A DNA stretch of 46,654 nucleotides from a virus. How positions within the stretch are numbered: the stretch's first letter is position 1; each line of letters begins with the position of its first letter. The position numbers were made by a program, and so were the translations under genes. Location of the stretch: positions 1 to 46,654 of IMG/VR virus record IMGVR_UViG_3300024059_000004; one strand, 5' to 3'. The notes beneath the pieces are model-generated. The model was not told where the DNA came from, searched no databases, and saw only the letters and a program-made list of their open reading frames with translations. Positions 23,019 to 31,180 of the stretch are shown here, one piece after another.

Positions 23019-24431
23019 CGATGAATCAGGACGGAGGATCAGCTTAATGGCTGACATCATACAGACAAGACGAGACACAGCCGCAAACTGGACGTTAGCG
23101 AACCCGATACTAGCGGATGGTGAAAAAGGTTGGGAGCGCGACACTGGTAAAGAGAAAATCGGTGATGGTGTTAGCTTGTGGTCCCTACTGCCTTATTTTG
23201 GCGGCGGTGGTGGTGGCGGTTTAGCCGCTGTTGTTGACGACTTAACACCACAGCTTGGCGGTGCATTGGATGTTAATGGGCAGCTTATATCAGCAGTGCC
23301 CGGTATTGGTAATGACATCAACTTAGTCACTTTCGCTGATAGCCCTGCGGGGTCAACAGGCGGCATAAATATTGTCGTTGGCGATGCTCAAGGTAACACC
23401 AATTCCTTGATAGCAGGACAAGACGAAACAGATTACGTTTTTAATTTTAATGATGGTTCCTCATACGTTGTTGGTGATGTAATCACCCTCACAGATGGGT
23501 CTACAGTAACGGTCGATGCCGTATCAGGCGGTTCAGTAACAGAGTTTACTGTTACTACTTCTGGTGGCACTTTTGTGGTGACTGAACCACGAACTAATTT
23601 GTTTCAAGCCAGTACGACTGGCAGTGGTCAGTTCTTCGCTTTAGAGCCGCGCCCAAGCAATGTAAATACGACTAATTGGGATGGTGGTTCTGTAGCCATT
23701 AAAGCTGGCGGTGCTTCTGGTCAAGGTGATCGCGGTGGCATATCGATTCTCGCTGGTGATGGTGGCGCTAGTGGCGGCGAAATACTCATCAAAAGTGGTG
23801 ACAGTGACGCGTTAGGCGGTGGTAATGGTGGCTACGCTGGCACACTAGAGATAGCGGTAGGGACAAGTTTTGGTGCATCTGGTCAAGACATGCTCATTCG
23901 CGGCGGTAACACTGACTACCAAGGTGGCGATGCTTTTGGTGGACAAGTAATCATTCGTGGCGGTGCCTCATACGCCAGCACAGGTAACCCCGCTAATAGC
24001 TACGGTGGAAATGTAAGGCTTGAAGCTGGGCCGGGTCAGTACGCTGGATATCCTGCTGTTGAAGACGGTGGTGATGTAAGAATATACGCTGGTGATGGTA
24101 CGCAAGTTGGTGGTGATATTTTATTGCAGGTCGGTGACGACACCACTAATGGATCAAACCCCGGCACGGTCGAGCTACGTGGACCGAATGGTATGCCCAC
24201 AGCCCCTATTTTTGAGTTCACTGAAGCTAGGGCAAATGGTTCTGAAAAGGTAGGTATCCGTGCTTCCGCGCAAATGGACGGTGGTGAATCCTACATCCTA
24301 ACGCTTCCCCCAACGAACTCAACAGGAGTACAAGTACTCACTAACGATGGTACTGGTATTTTGAGTTGGGAAGATGGTGGTGGTGGTGGTGGTGGCATCA
24401 GCGCTGTTGTTGAGGACTTGACACCACAGCT
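21222..24431 (+). repeat. dispersed 29-base repeat in fibre genes
   Basis: A 29-base string coding AVVDDLTPQL occurs exactly at 21222-21250 and 23227-23255 and with two mismatches at 24403-24431. A second shared block is 21066-21091 and 23068-23093 (26 bases). These could allow recombination between the fibres. Confidence 0.75.
23030..23046 (+). other. fossil 3' end of the upstream paralogue
   Basis: GACGGAGGATCAGC at 23030-23043 repeats 21028-21041 exactly. In frame with CAG it encodes QDGGSA then TAA, the same C-terminus as the 127-residue protein upstream of fibre 1 (QIDGGSA). It also supplies the GGAGGA ribosome binding site for fibre 2. It is best read as the remnant of a tandem duplication. 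Confidence 0.65.
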
Positions 24432-24825
24432 TGGTGGCCCATTGGATGTCAATGGCCAGCAAATTATTTCGGTCCCGGGTGCGGCGATCAATATAATTTC
24501 CCAGACGACTAATTATTATGGTGGTGATATAAACATACTGTCTGGCCCCACCTCAACCTACAACCCTCCCCAGATAAACATAGCTGCCGGTGATGGCGCG
24601 TACTACGGTGGTAAGGTAATCCTAACTGCCGGTGACTCACCAAGCGGTTACTATGGTGGGGATATAGAGTTGAGGCCCGGTACTTGCAACTACGGAACCA
24701 GAACGGGTGCTGTGCTTATAGCTAATAACGGTGCTACTGGTAACCCGGTAGGTGGCTTAACAGACAAGCTATATAACATTGGGGGTGCGTTATACTGGAA
24801 TGGCACTCTGATAGGGCCAGCTTAA
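23047..24825 (+). CDS. tail fibre 2 (paralogue of fibre 1)
   Basis: A 592-residue fibre whose first 45 residues (IIQTRRDTAANWTLANPILADGE then IGDGVSLWSLLPYF) nearly repeat those of fibre 1. It has two copies of the LTPQLGG(A/P)LDVNGQ module, at about residues 60 and 455, each after a run of seven glycines. A beta-rich insertion lies near 125-205, and the rest is GG-x-I-x-L-x-GG repeats. The start at 23047 is chosen for its ribosome binding site at 23033-23038 and homology. Unlike fibre 1, it ends shortly after its last repeats (ALYWNGTLIGPA), so it lacks the long non-repetitive tip. Confidence 0.78.
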   Translation: MADIIQTRRDTAANWTLANPILADGEKGWERDTGKEKIGDGVSLWSLLPYFGGGGGGGLAAVVDDLTPQLGGALDVNGQLISAVPGIGNDINLVTFADSPAGSTGGINIVVGDAQGNTNSLIAGQDETDYVFNFNDGSSYVVGDVITLTDGSTVTVDAVSGGSVTEFTVTTSGGTFVVTEPRTNLFQASTTGSGQFFALEPRPSNVNTTNWDGGSVAIKAGGASGQGDRGGISILAGDGGASGGEILIKSGDSDALGGGNGGYAGTLEIAVGTSFGASGQDMLIRGGNTDYQGGDAFGGQVIIRGGASYASTGNPANSYGGNVRLEAGPGQYAGYPAVEDGGDVRIYAGDGTQVGGDILLQVGDDTTNGSNPGTVELRGPNGMPTAPIFEFTEARANGSEKVGIRASAQMDGGESYILTLPPTNSTGVQVLTNDGTGILSWEDGGGGGGGISAVVEDLTPQLGGPLDVNGQQIISVPGAAINIISQTTNYYGGDINILSGPTSTYNPPQINIAAGDGAYYGGKVILTAGDSPSGYYGGDIELRPGTCNYGTRTGAVLIANNGATGNPVGGLTDKLYNIGGALYWNGTLIGPA

Positions 24826-24856
24826 TTAGCGGTAGATACCGCACGGAGAAACAAGC

Positions 24857-26002
24857 ATGACAGTTCGACAGAAAATTCTGCGGAGTTCAGCACCTTTAGC
24901 TCGACCGACTTCGGGTGTTAGGAGCCCCGGCGAGCTATATACAAACTTCGCAGACGGGCAGCTAGGTGTCATCGATGCAAATCAGGAGCCGATAGACCTT
25001 ATTGGTGTTCGGTATTTCTCCGCGCTGACAGAGTACTTCCTCAACGATGTAGTTGTTAATCCATTTGATAATGTACTGTATCAGTGTCTCGTTGCAAATG
25101 GTCCCGGCCCGTTCAATGCTCCTGACTGGACAACAACAGCTGACTCATTTGAAAAGCGGTTGTTGGGCTATTCTGTTGAAGGTCTGCATGATGAATACAT
25201 TGGTGATATTGACCTTATTCTGGTGAACAGTTTGTATACTGTGAACGATGCAACCATTGTCGGAGCACCAGCTACGTTTTCTGGTATTGGGTTCTTAGAG
25301 ACCACCATGTGGAGCGCTGCCACGAGAGGTAAGCAAACGCTAACAGCCTTGACCAATGACGATGCCAAGTCCAAGTTCACTCGTGTCCTTACAGGCGGCT
25401 TGTGGCAACCTTGGGAGGCTGAGGCTAGTGGTTCAGCATTGGGGTCAGTCGTTGAACTCCCCGGCTTAATATCAGTACCAGCGGGGCTTGGTCTTGTTGC
25501 AGCCGCAGGACAAACTTTGCTCAGAGCGGATTACCCTACTTTCTGGGATTACCTACAGGCAAACGCTGGGCTAATAACTGATGCTACGTGGTTAGCAGCA
25601 GCTAACGGTGGTGCCAATGGTGTAGGTTATTACTCATCTGGCGATGGTATCACCGATTTCAGAATGGTGGACCTCAGAGGGGAATTCCGGAGGGGCGTAA
25701 ATAATGGTGCTGGCGGTTCGGGTAGCCGCGATCCGAACAGAAGTAATAATTCACTCGATTGGCAAGATGGCATTAATAAAGCTCACAGCCATGGCACTAC
25801 TGAATCCGATCACACTCACCCATTTACAGCAGCTCAGTGGATAGGCGGGTACACTGATAACGGTGGGTCACCTGACCAGCGTAGTGTTTCAAGCGTTACG
25901 AATACGCAGGGTGCTAAGACAAATTTGAGTATAAATAACGATGGTGGTTCAGAAGCTCGGCCCAGAAACATACCTACTTTGGTTGCTATTCAGGTAGCCT
26001 AG
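24857..26002 (+). CDS. tail fibre with collar domain
   Basis: A 381-residue protein. The N-terminal half carries a pattern (YTNFADGQLGVIDANQEPIDLIGVRYFS) common in phage fibre bases. Residues 205-290 form a phage tail-collar domain (AAGQTLLRADYPTFWDYL... FRMVDLRGEFRRG). The C-terminus has HxH motifs (HSHG, HTHP) and the typical ending SEARPRNIPTLVAI. Such proteins end side or tip fibres. CGGAGA lies 9 bases upstream. Confidence 0.82.
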   Translation: MTVRQKILRSSAPLARPTSGVRSPGELYTNFADGQLGVIDANQEPIDLIGVRYFSALTEYFLNDVVVNPFDNVLYQCLVANGPGPFNAPDWTTTADSFEKRLLGYSVEGLHDEYIGDIDLILVNSLYTVNDATIVGAPATFSGIGFLETTMWSAATRGKQTLTALTNDDAKSKFTRVLTGGLWQPWEAEASGSALGSVVELPGLISVPAGLGLVAAAGQTLLRADYPTFWDYLQANAGLITDATWLAAANGGANGVGYYSSGDGITDFRMVDLRGEFRRGVNNGAGGSGSRDPNRSNNSLDWQDGINKAHSHGTTESDHTHPFTAAQWIGGYTDNGGSPDQRSVSSVTNTQGAKTNLSINNDGGSEARPRNIPTLVAIQVA

Positions 26003-26035
26003 TCTTGTGGAGAAGTGCAATGAAAAAGGAAAGAA

Positions 26036-26332
26036 ATGCCCGATGTTGAGCTGGAAAAAATAACTGGTAAAAAGGTGACAATAGGAACACTTTTAGCATT
26101 AGTTTTAGGGAGCGGCGGGTATATATCTGTGGCGGGTAACCCTGTGTATGGTCTACTTGATGATAGGTATGTCACTATTGCCGCGCAAAACGTAGAGCTT
26201 CAGTTTAACATTGAGGATGAACTAGCACAGATTCAGAGGCACATCGACAACGGTTCGGTGACTAACGACGAGTTAATACGGAAGGCCGTATTAGAAGAAC
26301 GACTAAAAAGGTTGGAGGTTAGTAATCAATGA
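26036..26332 (+). CDS. small membrane protein of the lysis cassette (98 aa)
   Basis: One membrane span near residues 15-32 (VTIGTLLALVLGSGGYISVAG), then a coiled-coil-like C-terminal helix (LQFNIEDELAQIQRHI... LRKAVLEERLKRLEV). The ribosome binding site is AAGGAAAG. It overlaps the M15 peptidase gene by four bases. The shape fits an inner-membrane spanin-like or holin-accessory protein; sequence alone does not decide. Confidence 0.55.
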   Translation: MPDVELEKITGKKVTIGTLLALVLGSGGYISVAGNPVYGLLDDRYVTIAAQNVELQFNIEDELAQIQRHIDNGSVTNDELIRKAVLEERLKRLEVSNQ

Positions 26333-26643
26333 AACTAAGTCGCAAGCAAAGAGATTTTACAGCAGCCCTGACGAAGTTGTTGGTATGGGCTCACAAGCAA
26401 GGTTACGAGTTCAGCCTTGGTGACGCGTGGGCAAAAACTGGACATATCGACGGTAGCTATCATTACCAGAGACTAGCGATTGACTTGAACCTATTCATCG
26501 ACGACAAGTACCAGACTACCACCAAAGCTCATCAACCTATCGGTGAAAAATGGGAGCAGCTTGGCGGCACTTGGGGTGGACGCTTCCGCAACAAGGATGG
26601 CAACCATTACAGCTGGGGCGAGTCGCGGGGAAAGTCAAAGTGA
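26329..26643 (+). CDS. M15-family peptidase endolysin
   Basis: A 104-residue peptidase that probably cleaves peptidoglycan cross-link peptides. The zinc-binding set of the M15/VanY group is visible: H45 and D52 in SYHYQRLAIDLNL, and H93 in DGNHYSW after WGGRF. This is the compact phage version (GEKWEQLGGTWGGRF). No signal peptide, so a holin is needed. It overlaps its neighbours by ATGA and GTGA. Confidence 0.88.
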   Translation: MKLSRKQRDFTAALTKLLVWAHKQGYEFSLGDAWAKTGHIDGSYHYQRLAIDLNLFIDDKYQTTTKAHQPIGEKWEQLGGTWGGRFRNKDGNHYSWGESRGKSK

Positions 26644-27215
26644 GTTCGCTTTGGGACATCGTCAAGACTGTTGGCGCGAACGTCATCAGTAATTCGGTCC
26701 CGGGTGGCGCTATCCTCCTTGCAGGGATCAACGCCTTGTTGCCTGAAGATAAGCAGCTGCCAGCAGACGCTACAGGCCAACAGGCCCAAGACGCTATAAG
26801 CGCACTGCCTCCCGAGCAGAGGGCAGCGGTCATGGAGAAGAAATTCGATGTGCAGCTGGCGCAGATAAACCAGAGTGGTGAGACCTTACGAACAATGCTG
26901 GTTCAGGACGCAGTCAACCCACAGTCAACCCGCCCGAAGATTGCCTACCAAGGCTTTCAAGTCGTCGCTGCCATATCCCTGATCATCGTAGCCACGTGGG
27001 CTTACGCTGTCATCACAGAGAACGCTGATATGGTGGAGAAGATTCAGACAGGCTGGCCGTTTGTAGCAGCGATAGTCCTTCCCTTTGTGGGCTGGATCAA
27101 TTCCTATTTTGGTAAGCTTGTAGTCGAGCAGCGGCAGAAACTCGATGCTGCTACGGGCCGAACAGCACCACACGGTATAGCTGGGTTACTATCAGGATTG
27201 GTGGGTAAGAAATGA
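26640..27215 (+). CDS. holin-like membrane protein
   Basis: The GTG at 26640 overlaps the endolysin stop (GTGA); upstream in-frame codons lie inside the endolysin gene. The 191-residue product has an N-terminal SVPGGAILLAGINALL segment, a soluble helical stretch, then two strong membrane spans (FQVVAAISLIIVATWAYAV and WPFVAAIVLPFVGWINSYF). The sequence, with STRPKIAYQ before the first span, resembles the GTA/phage 3TM holin group. It would make the membrane holes that release the endolysin. Confidence 0.7.
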   Translation: MSSLWDIVKTVGANVISNSVPGGAILLAGINALLPEDKQLPADATGQQAQDAISALPPEQRAAVMEKKFDVQLAQINQSGETLRTMLVQDAVNPQSTRPKIAYQGFQVVAAISLIIVATWAYAVITENADMVEKIQTGWPFVAAIVLPFVGWINSYFGKLVVEQRQKLDAATGRTAPHGIAGLLSGLVGKK

Positions 27216-29050
27216 CAGGCGCACGCGTTAGAATCGAAGATTTCAAGGGACAAATACCCAAGCGCAGTGATCGCTTAATAGGTAACTCCCAAGGTCAGAT
27301 TGCACGAAACATTCGGCTCACATCAGGCTCAATTGAAGGTATGCGTGATTGGGGATTGCTGTACAACTTCAACGACCCATTCATCCAAAAAGCCTACCGC
27401 TTACCGGACCCACAGTCTGCCCAGCAAGAGCTTTGGGTAGGCTTTACTAGCCCTTTGGTCAACCTGTATCCGGGGCCACTACTGAACGATGTGTATGATC
27501 GTTACTATAAGTTTGGCGATGGTAGGCCGCAATACAACACGCTGGAGCGGCTACGCAATGGTGAGCCTTATTACTGGCTTGGCGTACCTTCGCCAGTGCT
27601 TCCCGGCACGCTCAGTGCTGCTGGTGGTACGGCACTGGACGAGGAACGGTTCTACGTCTATACGCTGGTGTCTGAATTCCAAGAAGAAGGTCAGCCTTCA
27701 ATACCTGTTTCTGCCATAGGCAAAGAAGATGGTGCATGGACTCTGGCTAACATGGACACCTCAGTGCCAAATCCGGATGAGCAACCGATCCTATACAAAA
27801 ATATTTATCGGACAGTAGCAGGGTTCACAACGGCAGAGTTCTTTTTTGTCGCGCAAATACCGATAGATAGTGCCTTTTACGTGGACTCAGCACCTTCAGA
27901 TGAAATCGCCCGTAGCAGCATACTGGAGTCCACAGATTGGGCTCCACCACCTTTGGGCCTCGATAACGCTGTCGTCATGCCCAATGGTTTCTTTCTGGCG
28001 TGGGAAGGTAGAAACATTCATTTCAGTGAAACTTACCGCCCCCATGCGTGGCCAGCAGCTTACGATTTGAGTACTCAGTATGATGTTATCGGCGCTGGTG
28101 TGTTTGGTCAGTCAGCGGGTATTGTAACTGCGGGTCATCCATATTTTGCAACAGGCACTAATCCGGAAAGTACGACACTCACAAAGCACAATAGTGCTGA
28201 GCCGGGACTATCACCATTGTCTATCGTATCACTTTCATATGGAGTGCTTTACGCCAGCCAAAATGGTTTATCTCTGCTCAACGAGAAAGGTGTTATACCG
28301 GCGACTCAGGACATCATCACGAAAGACGAATGGCTAAATCTTTATAGCCCCGGCACGTTAAAAGCAGCGCAGTATGAAGATCAATGGCTGGGCTTCTATA
28401 CGGAAAACAAAGGCATTTCGATCAACCCGGGTGACGAGCAGGAATCATTTATCGAGTTTGATTCATTCAATCGCGTGGACATGATTCAGACTGATGAACG
28501 CACTGGTGAGGTATATGTCATTCGATCAGGGGCGATATATCTTTGGGATGATTCAAATCGTGACCGAGTGGCCTACCAATGGAAGTCCAAAGAATTTTAT
28601 TTTCAGAAGCCTTGTAACTTGGGTGCCGCAGTTATTGATATGTGCTCCATAGCTGATGTGATAAAAGATATTGAGGGCGTGACAATAGCGGCTCGCGAAT
28701 ATAATACTGAGCGCATAAAGACTAGACTCAACCCCATTGGGTCAAGTGCAATGGGTAGTTCCTACGTGCAGGATTTGCCAGCACCTTTCGATTTGGTGCC
28801 GCAGAACAGGCTTGCTATAGGCGGGTCACCATTGATCGATCTCGCGCAGATATTCAAGAGAAATGCTGATGTAACTTTCACAGTCTGGGCCGATGATAGG
28901 ATCGTGTATTCACAACAGGTCAGAGATAAGAAAATGATTAAGCTACCTGCTGGGTTTAAGAACGATATCTGGACCTTTGAAGTAAGGGGTCGGCGTAGAA
29001 TTTATTCAATAACAGTTGCCGAAACAGGCAAAGGATTAGCTGATGTCTAG
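27212..29050 (+). CDS. tail nozzle/stabilisation-like protein
   Basis: A 612-residue, beta-rich protein with the pattern of podovirus tail tube or stabilisation proteins: N-terminal DFKGQIPKRSDRLIGNSQGQIARNIRLTSGSIEGM, a propeller-like middle (VMPNGFFLAWEGRNIHFSE, SYGVLYASQNGLSLLNEKG), and a C-terminal TVWADDRIVYSQQVRD domain. This corresponds in place to T7 gp12-like nozzle or P22 gp10-like proteins. Start ATGA with the holin-like gene. Assignment rests on size, fold character and order. Confidence 0.65.
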   Translation: MTGARVRIEDFKGQIPKRSDRLIGNSQGQIARNIRLTSGSIEGMRDWGLLYNFNDPFIQKAYRLPDPQSAQQELWVGFTSPLVNLYPGPLLNDVYDRYYKFGDGRPQYNTLERLRNGEPYYWLGVPSPVLPGTLSAAGGTALDEERFYVYTLVSEFQEEGQPSIPVSAIGKEDGAWTLANMDTSVPNPDEQPILYKNIYRTVAGFTTAEFFFVAQIPIDSAFYVDSAPSDEIARSSILESTDWAPPPLGLDNAVVMPNGFFLAWEGRNIHFSETYRPHAWPAAYDLSTQYDVIGAGVFGQSAGIVTAGHPYFATGTNPESTTLTKHNSAEPGLSPLSIVSLSYGVLYASQNGLSLLNEKGVIPATQDIITKDEWLNLYSPGTLKAAQYEDQWLGFYTENKGISINPGDEQESFIEFDSFNRVDMIQTDERTGEVYVIRSGAIYLWDDSNRDRVAYQWKSKEFYFQKPCNLGAAVIDMCSIADVIKDIEGVTIAAREYNTERIKTRLNPIGSSAMGSSYVQDLPAPFDLVPQNRLAIGGSPLIDLAQIFKRNADVTFTVWADDRIVYSQQVRDKKMIKLPAGFKNDIWTFEVRGRRRIYSITVAETGKGLADV

Positions 29051-29315
29051 TGTACCTATTCTAAGAGGTATATTTGGTAAGCGGAGGTGGCCGGGGATAC
29101 CCCAGCCAGAGTCTTCGGTCGAGTCTATCAATTCCTCAGTGCTTGCGTTAAGTGAACGATCACGCGTGCAGGGTAGGGAGAAGGGAGACATACTGGATAG
29201 TTATAGCACCGTACAGGACCTAATCAATATCGGTGTTGTTGATGTCTCAGGAAGAACACTAGAGCAGCGAGTTGCTGATCTTGAAAGGCGGTTACGCATG
29301 GCGGGAATCCCCTAA
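29043..29315 (+). CDS. small protein, unknown (90 aa)
   Basis: An N-terminal basic part (GIFGKRRWPGIPQ) and a C-terminal helix (TLEQRVADLERRLRMAG) suited to trimerisation. It overlaps the nozzle-like gene by 8 bases and the next by one. A small tail assembly protein is likely. Confidence 0.6.
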   Translation: MSSVPILRGIFGKRRWPGIPQPESSVESINSSVLALSERSRVQGREKGDILDSYSTVQDLINIGVVDVSGRTLEQRVADLERRLRMAGIP

Positions 29316-29752
29316 TGCTTATTGTCGAACCCCAAGGTGTTATCAAGCACTGGCTCTGCGATCAAATAGGGTACATCCCTACGGCAGAGTTCATTTGTAT
29401 TGGGCAGTTCGATGAAAAGAAACAAGATTTAATTGGGGCCATTGGGTATGACGGATGGTCCAAGAATATGGTGGAAATGCACAGCGCCGGGGTCCCGGGC
29501 AGCTACTGGCTGACTAAGGAGTTTCTGTTCAAATGCTTCCACTTCCCTTTTATTGTACATGGTCGTGAGATCGTGACATCAAGGGTATCTACAGGCAATC
29601 CTGTAGCTGTGAAAATGAATTTACAGGCGGGGTTTACCGAGCAGTGTCGAATAAAAGGCGGTGCTGATGACGGGGATTTGATAATATTTACCATGTATCG
29701 GGCCGAATGTAAGTGGCTTCGCATGGGAAAACTGTACAAAGAGGCAGCGTAA
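29315..29752 (+). CDS. GNAT-fold protein in internal virion cluster
   Basis: The 145-residue protein has the strand-helix pattern of GNAT acetyltransferases: IGAIGYDGWSKNMVEMHSAG, then a helix region TKEFLFKCFHFPF, then SRVSTGNPVAVKMNLQAGFTEQCRIKG, the part that in active enzymes carries acyl-CoA-binding residues and the 'GF' turn. Proteins of this shape occupy the T7 gp13-like position in many podoviruses. Whether it acetylates anything is not visible. Confidence 0.65.
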   Translation: MLIVEPQGVIKHWLCDQIGYIPTAEFICIGQFDEKKQDLIGAIGYDGWSKNMVEMHSAGVPGSYWLTKEFLFKCFHFPFIVHGREIVTSRVSTGNPVAVKMNLQAGFTEQCRIKGGADDGDLIIFTMYRAECKWLRMGKLYKEAA

Positions 29753-31179
29753 TGGGAAAGAAATCCACACCTTCGGGCACTAGCGATGCACTAAAAGGCT
29801 TTGACGAGATTGGTGAAATCTCGAAGGCCCAGCTTGAATCGCAGTATGGGATGGCCGATGAGCGTCAACAATATGACCAAGAACAATGGCGGCAAAACAG
29901 GGACCGGCTTTCTGGTATTGATGACTCAATGCTGGGTTACTCGGAGGACTCAATACGCCGCGCTGGTGAGGATCGAGCTAGGTACGAGGAACTTTACCAA
30001 CCCATTGAGGAACAGTATCTTGATAAGGTTAAGAATTTTGACACAGCGGAAAGACGGACTTCCGAAGCCGCCGCCGCACAGACGGAAGTTGCCGCACAAT
30101 CCGAAGCTGCACGCCAGAGTGCCCTTCGCCGGTTAGAGTCGTATGGCGTTGACCCCTCTCAGACAAGGAATGCAGCCCTTGATGTAGGTGTTCGCATGGA
30201 GGAAGCAAAAGCTAAAGCTGGTGCTGCCACTGATGCACGCCGAAGTGTAGAGCAGACAGGCATGGCGCTTGAGCAAGGGACCATAGATCAAGGTCGCGGT
30301 CTTGATGCGATGGGGAAAAGTAACTTTGCAGCTGGAGCTAGTGCTATCCCCACGTATGGGCAAGACGCTGGCGATATGTATGGGCAAGGTAACGCCGCGT
30401 TAGATGCGTGGGGCAGCGCCATAGGCTCCAAAGCTGAGACTTCAGCAGCGAATCAGTCTAACAAAAACCAAGCGGGTGGTGATATGTTGGGTTCTGCCGC
30501 AATGATCGGTGCCGCAGCTATTCCATTTATGGCTGAAGGTGGCGAGATTGAAGGCCCGGGTGGTCCGACTGATGACGCTATTGATGCCAAGCTATCTGAC
30601 GGTGAATTCGTGATTCCAGCTGATGTTGTTAAGCGCAAAGGAACAGAGTTTTTCGACAAGATGATCGTGAAAGTGCAGCAAGAACTTGCTGAGCGTGAGC
30701 AAACTGCACAGGTTACCGACGAAGCTTTAGGTATACCACCTCCTGAGGCCGTAGCACCAGATATGGGCATGTATAAAGGTGGCGAAGTAATGGGTTTTGC
30801 TCAAGGCGGTTGGGTAGATATTGAGCAACCTGCTAAGCGTTCAGGTATGCTTAAAGGAGCGGCAAGTATCGCCAGCGGTCTTGACAAGCTTCGTGCTAAC
30901 CAAGTAGAAGCGGAGCCGGTTGTAACACCAGTCGTGACAGCACCAGCACCAGCACCAGCGATGAGGGCTCGCCCTAACGCGCGGTATATTCCTACACCCG
31001 TATATGATGGTCCAAGTTTCGCAGCTGGTGGTGAGGTCTCAGCCATACCAACTAATCCAGATATCAGGGCTGGCTACCAAATGACCAGAGACCCGAGTGC
31101 TCACGCTTATGCAGGACCAGAAACTAAGTGGCCAGCGGATAAATACCCGCCGCCACCTAATGCAGTAGGAGCAAATTGA
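29752..31179 (+). CDS. internal virion protein (gp14-like)
   Basis: A 475-residue protein. The first 150 residues are Gln/Ala/Glu-rich helices (QYGMADERQQYDQEQWRQN). The middle contains AEGGEIEGPGGPTDDAIDAKLSDGEFVIPADVV, a module found in many phage inner or tail proteins, and further GGEV motifs follow. By order it is the first of three ejection proteins. TAATG overlap sets the start. Confidence 0.7.
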   Translation: MGKKSTPSGTSDALKGFDEIGEISKAQLESQYGMADERQQYDQEQWRQNRDRLSGIDDSMLGYSEDSIRRAGEDRARYEELYQPIEEQYLDKVKNFDTAERRTSEAAAAQTEVAAQSEAARQSALRRLESYGVDPSQTRNAALDVGVRMEEAKAKAGAATDARRSVEQTGMALEQGTIDQGRGLDAMGKSNFAAGASAIPTYGQDAGDMYGQGNAALDAWGSAIGSKAETSAANQSNKNQAGGDMLGSAAMIGAAAIPFMAEGGEIEGPGGPTDDAIDAKLSDGEFVIPADVVKRKGTEFFDKMIVKVQQELAEREQTAQVTDEALGIPPPEAVAPDMGMYKGGEVMGFAQGGWVDIEQPAKRSGMLKGAASIASGLDKLRANQVEAEPVVTPVVTAPAPAPAMRARPNARYIPTPVYDGPSFAAGGEVSAIPTNPDIRAGYQMTRDPSAHAYAGPETKWPADKYPPPPNAVGAN

Positions 31180-31180
31180 A

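Noticed and set aside
21960-24400. GGT/GGC runs as CRISPR-like or microsatellite locus
   Set aside because: They encode glycine hinges and beta-helix repeats in frame; no spacer-repeat regularity.
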